Below, in pieces: positions 37,194-48,149 of a stretch of DNA of 64,000 bases. The stretch is from contig JAULBX010025231.1 of assembly GCA_032358255.1 (NCBI GenBank), positions 1 through 64,000 on the forward strand, written 5' to 3'. Position 1 is the first letter of the stretch. Every line of letters starts with the position of its first letter. Both the position numbers and the translations under genes were made by a program. This DNA is from Heterotrichella gracilis (lineage: Eukaryota; Sar; Xanthophyceae; Tribonematales; Xanthonemataceae). The notes under the pieces were generated by a model. That model saw only the letters and a program-made list of their open reading frames with translations, had not been told where the DNA came from and did not search any database.

Positions 37194-37785
37194 TCTGCGT
37201 TATCTACTTTTGAAACTGGAAGCCGCCCTTCCCTGGAGGTGTTGTCATTTGCTGGGTGTTTTGCCCCAAGCACTGAGTGCCATTGCAAATTTTCATTCCG
37301 CAAGTGCAATCACAACTAAATATCGCTTAGAAAAATGGGCCAGGGTTTCAACCCATGAGCCTAGGGTTGCAGAATTACACAGCTTGACATACTGTCAGTC
37401 ATTAACATGCATAACGTTTACCAATCCCAATAGTGTCAAAGTGCGCTTTAGTAAACATGGCCGCCTTTGTGCGCACGCGCGTCCCCTTTATTTCTTTCTT
37501 CCCGGCCATGTTTCAAACAATGCCATTTCAATGTTTGAAACCATCATGGTTTGTAACACCAATGATCGTGGCACACCACCATTGGTAAAAAGTTTGGTCA
37601 ATGCACCTAGTCCACTGCAACCGGCATTCTTAGTCCACCGTGGGGGCTAATAATGACAGTGTAGTGTATTTTACAGCATATGTAATACTATAACAGACTA
37701 AATGCGATCAAGTGTGGCATCATATATTAGTCGCTGCTAGTAGGCTAAGCCGGGGAATGATTGCACATAATTTTGTCACTGTGAT
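37194..37785. other. downstream flank of Patched copy 2
   Basis: No gene seen. The stretch must contain the 3' untranslated region. It is not similar to the flank beyond copy 1, so the inverted duplication ends near the stop codons. Confidence 0.4.
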
Positions 37786-37789
37786 TACT

Positions 37790-37985
37790 GTGATCAGCAA
37801 GTTGGGGATGACCTGGATCTCTACTACTGCAACATCAACCAACCAGACCCCCTGCAGCAAGCCCACATGATCGACGCGCTCAACGCCACAGTCGGAACCC
37901 CCTACCTCAACAAAACCCTATCAGCTTTCCAGGGGAACTGGCTGCTGGAATTCATCGGCTGGGTGCAGACCAAGGATAAAAAACT
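37790..37985 (+). pseudogene. orphan relic of Patched exon 11
   Basis: About 180 bp encode a degenerate version of exon 11 (QQVGDDLDLYY, then QQAHMIDALNA and SAFQGNWLLEFIGW), ending before the exon 11-12 junction. No acceptor precedes it. It lies 600 bp past the stop of copy 2, so it is a transposed or duplicated fragment. Confidence 0.85.
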
Positions 37986-38007
37986 GTATGAAAAAACTGT
38001 ATGCATT

Positions 38008-38570
38008 TTAGAATGTCATAAGACTTTTTGAAGAAGTATTTGTAGGTAATTGTAAGTTCTCATGAATACCTTCCGGCTTGTTGATGAGCTTGGGCCCCGA
38101 TCCATCCAAGCCCCAGAATCCCCAACAGTAGAGTGACCATGCAGAGCAGTCATTGGCATTGCTTGAGCTTGTGGCCAGGCCGCAAGTGATAGATTCATCA
38201 CATGAAATCCCCACCCAAGCCACCTGCCCCACGGGCCGGGGCACCAAAGTTGGCACAGATAAAACCCCGGACTCAAAGCCAGGTCCAATGTTCCATTGCC
38301 TATCACCCCAACAGTATGCGTCGGTGGCCACAGTTGCGCCTGCACTAGTGGTTGCCAGCCCGCATGCTGTGAACCATGTTCCAGCTGAAACTGCTGTCCA
38401 CCCATACACGCCACTGGGTGTGGACACTGGGATCGGGTGGGTGGAATCGTCCCAAGTGCTGCCGCCATTGCCCGCCATGTCGGTAGCCCCCCAACATTGC
38501 ATTGAGCCCTTATAAACTCCACAGGATGCAGGATGGGTCCCGGAATTACTGGGAGTAATGTCTGTCCACC
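38008..38570 (-). CDS. C-W-G repeat (RCC1/CRINKLY-like) exon, intact paralogue of the broken gene
   Basis: After an ATGCAG acceptor, 187 codons stay open to a TAA at 38008. The unit has two-fold repeats with MQCWG, AYCWG and LYCWG motifs and paired cysteines (ASCG, TACGLA, ITCGLA). It matches the second exon of the gene at 40249-42129 along most of its length, but here the tryptophan of AYCWG is kept. C-W-G repeats are typical of RCC1-type beta-propellers and of the extracellular part of plant CRINKLY4 kinases. Its start phase fits the signal-peptide exon at 42036-42129, and the joined length (657 nt, 218 aa) is in frame. A donor-like GTATTC also follows the codons for NKPEG (exon end 38070). 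Confidence 0.6.
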
Positions 38571-40248
38571 CTGCATGGGACACAAGCTCATGATCATGTT
38601 ACATACCCAGTATATCAAGGGCAACTACTCATGCTATGTACGCTATGTAACCATCATAACGGATGAATATTTGGGTGTGGAAAGCCTCCCCTTTTGGTGT
38701 GTTTCAGTAGTTTCAGAGGCCTAGGTTCGTCCAGAGTGGTCCCGTCAGCGACTGGAGGTCGCAGGTTTGAATCGCAGCGCGCTACTGTTACCGCCCCCCC
38801 ACTTGGTAAGCCCTTAGCAAGTGTTTGGCGACGGTTTGGTGGAGAGTTCGCAACTTTGGAATGGCCACAGCACTTGCCTGAAAATCTCGCGCGCGATTGG
38901 ATACTTTTTCTTGGTGCGATGGCGAATCATTGGTCATAACACAGCTAGGGAGCCCCCTACAGGTTTAACAGTTCGGGACGTACTGTTGTATGGCGGGGAG
39001 TCATGTAACGAACATAACGAATGTAAATTCGGTTGGGGAAAGCCTCCCCTTTTGCTGCGTTACATGCTACCCGCTTTGGTACTACTAAGAACCCCCAATC
39101 CCTTTGAAAAATATCCACGGTTGCTTGCACATATTGCACAGCTCGTGCATATGAAGCGCGCTGTCAATTTTGCCAAATACAGGATGTACAAAGCAATGTT
39201 GTTACTAATTATTGCTTAGCACTGCACATCACAATGCAAGGAGGACATAACAGCATAGTATACCTAGTTATGCACATGTCTGCCATATCTTAGTCTACAC
39301 CCAACCTAAGCAGCACAAATAGCTCAGGTAAATCTACCAGTATAAACATCCGTAGATGTTCTAGATGTTCACCCCTGCTTATTGACCAATGAAGTTAATG
39401 AAGGCAGGGTGGTGTTTTATCTTTGCATTTTAGGTATCTTTATCCAAAACAATATATCTTTAGTGTTGTCTTGTTGGCTCAGGAATTAAACTTTCAATTT
39501 CCAAACCTCATTATATGATCATCTTCCAATTTTCGGGCCCATATATATTCATATATTTTTTTCAACCTAATTTACCGTACCTTGAAAAGTATACGGTAAG
39601 CTATAATGCTACGTGACATATTGGAGAGGTTTATACGCATGGGTTGTGCGTCATAAGCCATTTTAGACTATAAGGTGGGTGGGTGAGCGTTCACCCACCT
39701 TTTGCTGCCGATGGAGGCTTGGCTGGCGATGTTGGCGTTGTTGGTGGCCGCGGTGGTGCTGGTGGTGCTGGTGGTGGGTTGAGTGGGTTGACATTGGCTG
39801 CAGGGGGGAAGGTAATAGGTCAACCAAAAAACATGTTGCACGGTCTCGCATATGGAAGCAACCTGGTTGCTTTTGTTGTTTTGTACATTCATGGATAGGT
39901 TTCATATGGTTCCAAGCACCCAAACGTGACTGCAACGCACATGAACGCCATCACAATAATTACAATAAACACATGGCCATGCGCATGCCATGCGCATGCG
40001 TGTAAATATGGTAGGTACATGCGGGTACTTGTCAAATATGCCTCGTATTCAATGCCTTACCACCGCACTAGTGAATGGACAGCCCATATAGCCCATACGC
40101 ATGTAAGTAAAGTGAGTGAGCGCAGTTGGCAAGGCACCCAAATGTCAATACATGCATATATGATGTATGTGCACCCAAATGCATGTCTCACCCAAATGTA
40201 AGGCATACATATTCTTCATTGTATGTAAATATTTATATAGAGAGAGCT
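38571..40248. other. spacer or intron between C-W-G exons
   Basis: No convincing exon. A tRNA-like fragment (GGTTTGAATCG near 38762) was considered and rejected. Low-complexity GGT/GCT runs lie at 39740-39790. Confidence 0.35.
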
Positions 40249-42129
40249 CTACACTAATGCAGGGTACGTGTGAAATGCGTATCCACCTGGTGTCATCAAC
40301 GCCAACGGTATGTAGGAGGATTCCCTGTAGTCCGAAGTATAGGAGGGTTTGCCGCCCACGCCCATCATGCCACCCGAATTTGACCCAAATGCGTAGGCCG
40401 TGCCGTTGCCGGTGATGGCAAAGGATGTGGCATACTTCACCCTCACTGTACTGGACCCGTTCACGAGGGATGGAAATTCAAGAACATGCGCCATCGATAA
40501 AGGGGTGCCCCCTTGCTCAGCGTAATTTTCTCCCCAGCAGTAGACTCCACGCTGTGTGTAATTTGTGCCCGAAGCGACTCCACACACAGTCTGATAACCT
40601 GCATCTACGCTGGTCCAAGTGGTAATGGTGCGATTAGTGCCCGCCACTGCGCCAACTGGGGTGGGGACGTTGGTGTCGTTGCCTCCATTCCCCTAGCACT
40701 CCAATTGGCTGAAAGGTTCCCGCATAACCCGCATCAGTGCTGTTACCCCAACAATATATAAGGCTGTCGCCTCCAGCGGTGCATACCGCGCATGCATACG
40801 CATTTCCAACGCTGGCACTCGTGCAGTCTGACAAGGGGCCTGCGCCTGGTAGCTCGACAGGGGCGGGGATGTAGCTAGGGACGGCAGTGTTGTTGCGCCC
40901 CAAGGAGTTGAAGTCGTCCCCCAAGCACACTACATGCCCAGGCGACACCGGCGACACGCCCACCAATCCACACGCAACTTGCGTCCCAACGCTGATGCTC
41001 CTCCATTCGGTGTACCCCGCTGCCTGCTGATGAGGGTTGGGGAGCGACTAGGAGCACTGGTGTTGGATGAGCTGAGCAGAGGTTGGCATTTGTGCCCAAG
41101 CAGTATGCGGACCATGCCGAGCGGTCAGTGCCATTGTTGGAGCTGGTGGCCAAGGCGCATGTGACACCAGGCTCAAAGTTTGGATTTAAGTATTCTTCAA
41201 TCCACAATTGCGTCGCGCAACTTATGTCAACCCAGCCGACCTGGCCGACGGGCAGGGGCACCAGGGTTGGCACAAATGGGTCTATGTCATTGTATATCTT
41301 TCCTCAGCAATACGCTGCGGTGGCCACACTTGCGGTTGCACTCGTGGTTGCCAGCCCACAGGCACTAACACCACCGGCTGCCACTCCTGTCCATGCAACC
41401 ACGCCGCTGGGTGTGGCAACGGGGATGGGGCGCTTGGAGTTTTGCCCATGAACCCTTCGAAGGTTGCCCAACTCGCCATGATCCTCGGCACCCCAGCATT
41501 GCATTGAGCCTGCATAAATGCCGCAGGCAAACAAACGGCCGGGAGCAATCTCCGCCCACCCTGCAGGAAAACACATGGTGACAGTTACCTTCTGTAACCA
41601 CTACCAAGTACTATGAAGTGCTCAAGCACACACTTTCAAGCGCAACAATGCATACAGGGCACGCATGGCTAAGGCATACAAAAAACTAAGCACTTCTTTC
41701 AGGTGCAAGCTCTACTCTCTCGCTACTCTGACCCAAACTGGTTCCCATATTTGCAAGCATGCCCTCTAGAGTGTATTAAGTGTATATAGTGTATACATCT
41801 ATAGATCTATAGATCTACATGCGTTAGGTTAACTTGCATAGTGGAAACAAAAAGCTTGCATGCAATGGTCATCACATGTAATATGTATAGCACTAGATGA
41901 CCCCCCGTTATTTCCCTCTAGTGATTCCCCTCACTAGCATATCCCCCCGGGCCCGGGGTCGCAATTTCCCTCTAGCAATTTCTCTCACTAGCGCCTAACT
42001 ACCCTAACTGCTTGTATATTGTGGAGCGTACTCACCTGATGCTGCCACTAGGGGCAGGTTTGCGAGGGTCAGGAGGAGCGATAGAATGCACAACAGGTAG
42101 GCAAACTTGAAGGGGACCCCGCCATTCAT
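40249..42129 (-). pseudogene. secreted C-W-G repeat protein (RCC1/CRINKLY-like), disrupted
   Basis: Exon 1 (42129-42036) encodes a clear signal peptide: MNGGVPFKFAYLLCILSLLL, then TLANLPLVAASG. Exon 2 begins at 41560 (WAEIAPGRLFACGIY) and has MQCWG, ACGLATTS and TALATSS-type repeats. At 41306-41304 a TGA replaces the tryptophan of YCWG. Further on, YCLG replaces YCWG, and the frame shifts near 41030 and again near 40690. Repeats continue (VYCWGENY, IYCWGNST) to a TAG at 40249. The fold would be an extracellular beta-propeller, by comparison with RCC1 and CRINKLY repeats. Either this is a young pseudogene or some lesions are sequence errors or unrecognised introns. Confidence 0.65.
42036..42129 (-). 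other. signal-peptide exon of the C-W-G protein gene
   Basis: The 31-residue hydrophobic leader ends with VAASG and a GTGAGT donor in phase 1. An in-frame stop lies upstream of this Met in the same frame, so the start is well fixed. Confidence 0.75.
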
Positions 42130-45050
42130 TGCATCCACTGCAGAGCGCTGATTTTTTCCGGTTACCGTGGGAGGCTACTCTGATCCCCAATGCTGGATGC
42201 TTGCTGTTGTTGGCCACAGCTGTTTGCGGGGGAGTTAGGGGAGTGTAGGGAGTGCTAACCTGAAAAACCAGAAACGCGCGAGGTCAAGGTGAATCTTCTG
42301 CAAACGGGGGAGAATCCCGGGGTTACAAGAAATGAGATGGTGTGTGTATGTTTAGTACGTTTGCACTGAAAGACTTACAAGGATAACATGGCAAACTACA
42401 AGGCGCGCCTAGGCGTCCTAGCTATCCTAGCTGTCCTGGCCTTTGTACAATTCTTTTGTGTAAATAATGTTTATACTTTCCATACTAGTTACTTTCTATA
42501 TTAGGTTTGTCATTTGCCGAATGAGAAGGACAAGCGACTCAAAACTGTACCCATAGTTGCTTGCGACCTTTTGGAGCGTGCAAGTTGATAGGGCAGCTAC
42601 AAACCTTACTAACCTTACTGGTATATAGGTATGTGGGGCCGCATAGTACGCATAGTCTAGAGCATGATCATGATGCGGGGTAATTACAAGCTAAGTGGCG
42701 AGTGGACTAAGGTGACTCTTGTCTTTGCAGTCGCAGTAAAAGGATGGCTACGACAACTGTACGCTCCTAGATTGCACTAATTGCACCCCGCGCACAAGGT
42801 ACGAGCCTGGACTACCTATACGGCAAAAGCAACTAAAGCAACAGCAAAAGCACAAAAAATGGAAGCATAACCAAAGTTGCCTTCATGGGTCCCGGATAAT
42901 ATAAAAAAAGTAAGCATAACCATAGCCGATGGTTATCCTATGGCATAGGACAAGCATTGTAATTTAAGCCCATAAAAAAAAATCTCCATAAAAGAAACCA
43001 AGGATCAAAATTAATGGCCCCCCAAAGTAAGATATATGCAAAAATGACAAGTCAATTTATATAGTTTATCGTGCGCGGTTAGGTCGATCGTGCGCGACTA
43101 GGTCCCAAGTAATAGCAGGCAAGTGGACGTTGAACCAGGCCTGCCCACCAATTTGGCGCGTTAGGCGACCCACATTAATGTCATAACTGTGGCATGGGCA
43201 TAGTTAACCCCACATCTGCAGATGTGGAGCGCTCATGAGCTGATCAGCTGACGAAGCCGTTCGAGGTGCACGCGCGTGTGGTCTATGTGGTCACCCCACG
43301 AGTTTTGGTAAGCGGTTTCCCTCACCACGTGCGAACCAGTCTGAGGAGTGAAATATGCCTGGGGGGAGGAAACCCCTACTGTCCATCACCAACCCTCCTG
43401 TCCATGTGCGTGGCAGGCGTCTGACCAGTTGCGCTTCAGACGATGCATCAAAGAGGTGAAAACTAACCTGGTATGCTGTAACCCCTAATCTTACCAGAGT
43501 TTGCTAGTCGATCGCGCGGTTGTCAGTGACTGCTCTTGTGGTTAACGTTTTGGCGCACCTCGCTCCTGGCTCGCTGATCATGACCAGTTCCTATGATGCA
43601 GGAACTGCCCCAAACATGCACGGACTGTCCCAAACTGCACTCGAGTGCTTCTAACTGAGCAACGCCTCGCCTTTGTAGTGACCAGCCCTTGATACATGCT
43701 CGACGAGCTAAGAGTGACTGCAGTTGACGAGCTTGACGCTGGAACTAGTATTACTTACAGCTTTTGGCACCGCTGCTAGCAGCGCTGTTCTGAAGTCTGA
43801 AGAGCTTAATGGCGCATGGGGTTGGCCAACGGGCCTGGGTACAGGCCTCCTCTGAGCCTGTAGCTGCGCCTGGGCCTAGAACACTTTCTCGGCAAGAAAG
43901 GCTTCAGCGAATTAAGACGGTCCACTGACCACGCACGCATATGTAGGCAGGTAATTTAAACAGCAGGCGAAGGTGAATCGCTGGCCAGGCAGCCGAGGAC
44001 ACCTTTCGAAAAGTATATCACTGGTATTTTTTAATGATTTATGTTAAATAATAAAGTTCTCCTGTTCAGGGGGCAGGACTTTGTGCAAACTTTGACATCA
44101 TACCAATTTGGGGGCCACAAGAATTATTCCAGTTTGCAAACTGGAGGACTTTAATATATCAGTGATCTATCTTAAATTATTTAAAATATTTGATTAATTA
44201 AAACGATGTAATGATATTCAATCATATAACGGTCCAAAGAGGACTTGCAAGGGGGTGGGTGGGTGTCTAGGGGTGGGGGTCATTTTCAAAAAAATGGGAT
44301 GATTGCCCAGATTTTGTTGCATCATTTTTCAAAACTGCAAATACTGCAAACATTTGGAATATCTGGAATCTCTTTTGTCTCTCAACAATTCTGCATCCTT
44401 GGTCTATCTAGTCTATCAATCATGCAGGGGTGTAAGTAATATCCTATTACCAGCTTGACATACATGCCAAGGCAAGTTACATTGTATATTCGATTGCACT
44501 ATGGTCCTCTAAAATCCTCGTGTAGTGCACTCCTCGGGGTGGCACCTTGTGTGCGTACTGAAGCCCTCCTTGGTACTACTGAGGATCCAGACCCTAGCCA
44601 GGGTTCGCAAGATTCCCCCATCCTAGCCTAACCGCGGCTCACAATCTAACCTAGCCTACGTTACCTATGCCCATAGACAAACGCTCGACAGACAGACTCT
44701 GTAGACTCTAGATAAGCATTAGATCACACCTCATTGCCAGCCCTGAGGGTGAAAACCCTAGCCTCTACTAGGCAAGTGTGGACAATTGCCAGACTGAGTT
44801 TGAAACTCACTTAGTAACAATCCAACTCAGAGTAATACACAGGTATGACATTTGTTTGTACTAGGCAAACCCTAGCTAGTAGCCACCCTGAGGGTTCATG
44901 CTTGCCCTCCACTTGAAGGTTCCACCTTGGCAACAACTGCACAACCCCCGCCCTCAAGCTTTGCTTGCATTCGACTCCTCGTACTCCTGGTACTCTAGGT
45001 ACTCCTGGCCCCATAACCCTAGCTAGGGTTTGCCATAAATCCTCCCCGCC
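42130..45050. other. large intergenic stretch, nothing recognised
   Basis: AT-rich and GC-mixed sequence of 2.9 kb without long frames, repeated exon edges or RNA genes that I can support. A short repeat (ATTTCCCTCTAG with CTCACTAGC) occurs twice just before it, at 41920-41992. Confidence 0.4.
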
Positions 45051-45052
45051 CA

Positions 45053-45224
45053 ACCCTAGTAGGTGTTGCCCTCGTCCTCCTCCTCTTCCCGGAGCACCCA
45101 GTGGTCCCAGTGACAGTGCCCATCGGGGTCGGCGGGTGGACCGGACACCGGTCGCTCCCCGAAAGACTCCTCCCGGGTTTGGAGCACGCAGCGCACCCCG
45201 TAGCGCCGCATGGCGACCTGGAAA
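45053..45224 (-). pseudogene. detached copy of the last exon of the TPR gene
   Basis: This block encodes VAMRRYGVRCVLQTREESFG, then a P/D/H-rich part with HCHWDHWV and the acidic end EEEEDEGNTY with a TAG stop, almost the same as the exon at 52137-52298. A weak copy of the penultimate exon end (WNMQGYLGAIE) is found at 45440-45490. It lies 7 kb beyond the first terminus, so it is either a duplicated 3' end or an alternative distal terminus. Confidence 0.75.
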
Positions 45225-45330
45225 ATGGGGGGTGGAAGGAGGATGCTGATCAGTGAGTGACAGATTGCTTAGGTGGCTTGCCCAGTGCAGGGTGAGGGGG
45301 CCAAGGGAACCAGATGTGGAGGGTGAGGTG

Positions 45331-45372
45331 CCAAGGTAGCCAAGGTGCCAAGGTAGCCAAGGTAGCCAAGGT
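45331..45372. repeat. short minisatellite (CCAAGGTAG units)
   Basis: Five units of 6-9 bp, CCAAGGTAG or CCAAGGTG, follow each other. Each unit resembles a splice donor (AAGGTAG). Confidence 0.8.
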
Positions 45373-45499
45373 TTAGGATCCTAGGAATGTGCGTAATCTG
45401 CATTCTAGGGTTTCAGGGTCCTAAATTTGGGGTTTCCGCACCTCAATCGCCCCTAGGTAGCCCTGCATGTTCCACCCCAGGAACAGGGCTTGTCCCGGA

Positions 45500-46455
45500 C
45501 ACACTAGACACACTCAGTCTGAGTGCTTGCAGTTGTTGTGCTGATCAGCTTCATTTCCCATGGTGGACACTGAAATGTTAGTGATAATTATTGTTGATTG
45601 CCACAGTCACTAATGGGCCAGCCAATTGGGTGAGAACTCTTCAAAAAATGGTTTCTTTGAAAGAGATTCTAAGATGCCCATCATGGCATCCTTGGATGAT
45701 CCCCTGGAACAATTAATTGTGACACACTCCGAGACACTCTGACACTCCTGCACTCACTTTGTTGTAAATTTTCACTGGGCATCCCTATCATACAGAATAC
45801 TGCCTCTGTACAGTGTTCAAAATTAATATTTGAAGCCCAGTTTTTCCAGATTACAAAACTCTGCAGCATTGGGCAAATTTGTATATTAATACTCCCTGAA
45901 TGTGACTGTCAAATACATCTTGTAATATACAACCCCAGCTGAATGCTATTCGCATATGCATAATATCACATATCTCATCCCCACATAAATTATTAGTCCG
46001 ACCGTTGCTGGCAGACCGATTCCAATTGACCCATATTTAGTAATTACTCAAGTTATCAAAATGAATACACTGTCAATTAATATTAAATAATCTAAACCCG
46101 TCACCGATCGGATGGCATTGCTGTCCATCTCAATTATCCAGGGATCCTCTAAGCACTAGAAGACATTTAAAGACTTCCAGGGTATCCGAGGTCAACATAC
46201 AGCATGCTCCTAAACATATCAGTTATACAGGTTCTGAGCAGAAAGGGCGATTTGGAGTAGTTGGAGTGGGAACGTATGTACGGTACCAATATGTCACATA
46301 GTACACTCCTCCCCCTCCCAACAGAGGCGTGCAACCTCCGCAAATATGTTCAAGTAGCCCCCTCTGCTCGCTGAGAGGGTGGGGGGTGGGGGGGGAGGAG
46401 GATGATGAATTAAGGGAATTTTGAGAAAGTCGAGCGGAAGCCAACCCGGGCTCAT
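45500..46455. other. spacer, nothing recognised
   Basis: AT-rich sequence without a supported gene. It separates the detached last-exon copy from the proline-rich frame. Confidence 0.4.
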
Positions 46456-46460
46456 CGACA

Positions 46461-46841
46461 TTAGTTCTTCTTCTTTGGTGGAGGCGATTTCCGCTTTGGT
46501 GGTGGCGATTTCCGCTTTGGTGGTGGCGATTTCCGCTTTGGTGGGGGCGATTTCCGCTTGGGCGGCGGTTTGCGTATGTTAAGGGGTGGGCGCTTGGCGA
46601 GCTTTGGAGGTGGTGGGGCCGGTTTGGTGGTTTTGGGTGGTGGGCGAGCCCGGTGTGGTGGTGGTGGCTTCTTGGCCCGTGGTGGGTCCTTGGTGGTGCG
46701 TGGTGGTGGTGATTTGGTGGCAAACCGCGGTACCGGTGCTCCACCGGTGAAATCTTGTGGTGGTGTGGGCGGCGGGCGTGCACGCGGTGGTGGTGGGGAA
46801 GTTGTGTCTTGAGCCTCTGGAGGAGCATTCAAGGTGCTCAT
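46461..46841 (-). CDS. proline- and lysine-rich protein with SPPPKRK repeats (126 aa)
   Basis: One open frame from ATG at 46841 to TAA at 46461 codes a protein made almost wholly of P, K, R, S and T. Its C-terminus holds four tandem copies of a 7-residue unit KSPPPKR, built from 21-bp DNA repeats (about 46480-46566). Earlier parts have SPPPPRARPPP and KPPPPHRARPPP. The mix resembles hydroxyproline-rich algal wall proteins (SPPP) but also DNA-binding SPKK-type tails. No signal peptide is seen in this exon. The proline-rich exons at 47842-48122 lie upstream on the same strand and could belong to the same gene. I cannot assign a function, and the frame could partly reflect the repeat. Confidence 0.45.
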   Translation of the reverse strand: MSTLNAPPEAQDTTSPPPPRARPPPTPPQDFTGGAPVPRFATKSPPPRTTKDPPRAKKPPPPHRARPPPKTTKPAPPPPKLAKRPPLNIRKPPPKRKSPPPKRKSPPPKRKSPPPKRKSPPPKKKN

Positions 46842-47840
46842 TAGCTACAACAAGGCCAAGAATCTATGTCAATTACATTTAGGGCTTTGGATTGCCCGCC
46901 AGGTTCAGGGTTGCTGAACGCAGGGATTAGGTTTAGGGTATTTAGGGTATTCAGGGTGGCTTGTTTGCTTTGGCAGGGTATCGGGTGTTGGGTGTTGGGT
47001 TTAGGATTGTCCCTGCAGCATACCAAGGGTTTAGATGTTAGGGGGCACAGGCAAGGAATAAAAGTTCTGGAGTCTCCCCAGTATGCGGGCCCCAGCATTG
47101 TCAGGCTGTTTGGGACACGAGAAAAGTTTAGGAATGCAAATCCTCTGAACAACAAACTTGGATTTGTTCTATTTTCCACCTGGAATTTCAAACTTACCTA
47201 CAGTTGAGCATCGCTAGGTGAAGGTAGTGAAGGGCTGCTTTGTGTCTAATAAATTGTAATAGAACCATTGTGCGGGCTGGTTCAAGCTAGCTATCCATTC
47301 ACAAGGTTCAAATAAAGCAGATGACATGCTGTGACAACACCACAACACACGCTGCGCACACGCGATTTGCATGCAGTGTGCAAGGAGTGTGTACGGGTGT
47401 AACGGGATGTCTATTTTAGAAGCAGTTTTGAGTGAACTTGAAGATTGTGGTCTGGTGCCGATCTCAGCTTAATACTCTTCAAGTCAACGGGCATGCAAAC
47501 AATGCAAATATTAAAAGCCAGGGCTACCAAACCCTAAACCCTAAACCCTAAAAATGGAAGGGCGCGCCCCCTCCATGTATACTATACTTTATCGTACAAT
47601 GCGTTTGTTTGTATTACACCGGTACATATGATATGGAATTCCCACTCCGATACTCCGCCGCGCCCTTTTAGCTGACTATATATATCTTACTAAAATACTT
47701 ACATTGCGGACATTAGGTATGTTGCGCATAAGGCAGAATAGGCACATCCACCATTGCGCTGATTACCACTGCACCAAATGCACTGCAATGCAATGTAGAA
47801 AGTTTACACTTGAGCGTTGCAAGGTAGTGTAGGTAGTGTA
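46842..47840. other. spacer between proline-rich pieces
   Basis: No exon supported. A telomere-like tract lies at 47529-47552. Confidence 0.4.
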
Positions 47841-47841
47841 C

Positions 47842-47931
47842 CTGGAGGGGGGGCGTCCGAGGGAGGTGGGCTTGGGGGCGCCTCAAGTGGTGGGGAGGTG
47901 GGGGCCATGGGGGGTGGGGGGCTTTCTTCGG
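47842..47931 (-). other. proline-rich exon, copy A
   Basis: A 90-bp segment bounded by a CGCAG acceptor and a GTACAC donor encodes EESPPPPMAPTSPPLEAPPS and then PPPSDAPPP. It is symmetric (phase 1-1) and is repeated 191 bp upstream as copy B. The residues recall pherophorin or extensin-type wall proteins. Confidence 0.5.
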
Positions 47932-48032
47932 CTGCGATACACAAGGGTCTGTCACCACTGCACCAAATGCACTGCAATGCGATGTAGTAAGTATACACTT
48001 GAGGGTGTTGCAAGGTAGTGTAGGTAGTGTAC

Positions 48033-48122
48033 CTGGAGGGGGGGGGTCCGAGGGAGGTGGGCTTGGGGGCGCCTCAAGTGGTGGGGAGGTGGCGGCCATG
48101 GGGGGTGGGGGGCTTTCCTCGG
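48033..48122 (-). other. proline-rich exon, copy B
   Basis: Same size, phase and splice signals as copy A, with only a few differences. Because the exon is symmetric, including one or both copies keeps the frame. The flanking intron parts are duplicated too. Confidence 0.5.
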
Positions 48123-48149
48123 CTGCAATACGCAAGGGTCTGTCCGGTT

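Noticed and set aside
38725-38800. tRNA-like sequence with GGTTTGAATCG
   Set aside because: The B-box match is weak and the arms do not pair into a cloverleaf.
39668-39935. overlapping Gly/Val/Trp-rich and His/Thr-rich open frames
   Set aside because: They come from a GGT/GCT low-complexity run; no start, splice or domain support.
46223-46828. 201-residue His/Pro-rich frame overlapping the KSPPPKR frame
   Set aside because: It is a shifted frame of the same repeats; the frame with exact 7-residue repeats and its own ATG was preferred.
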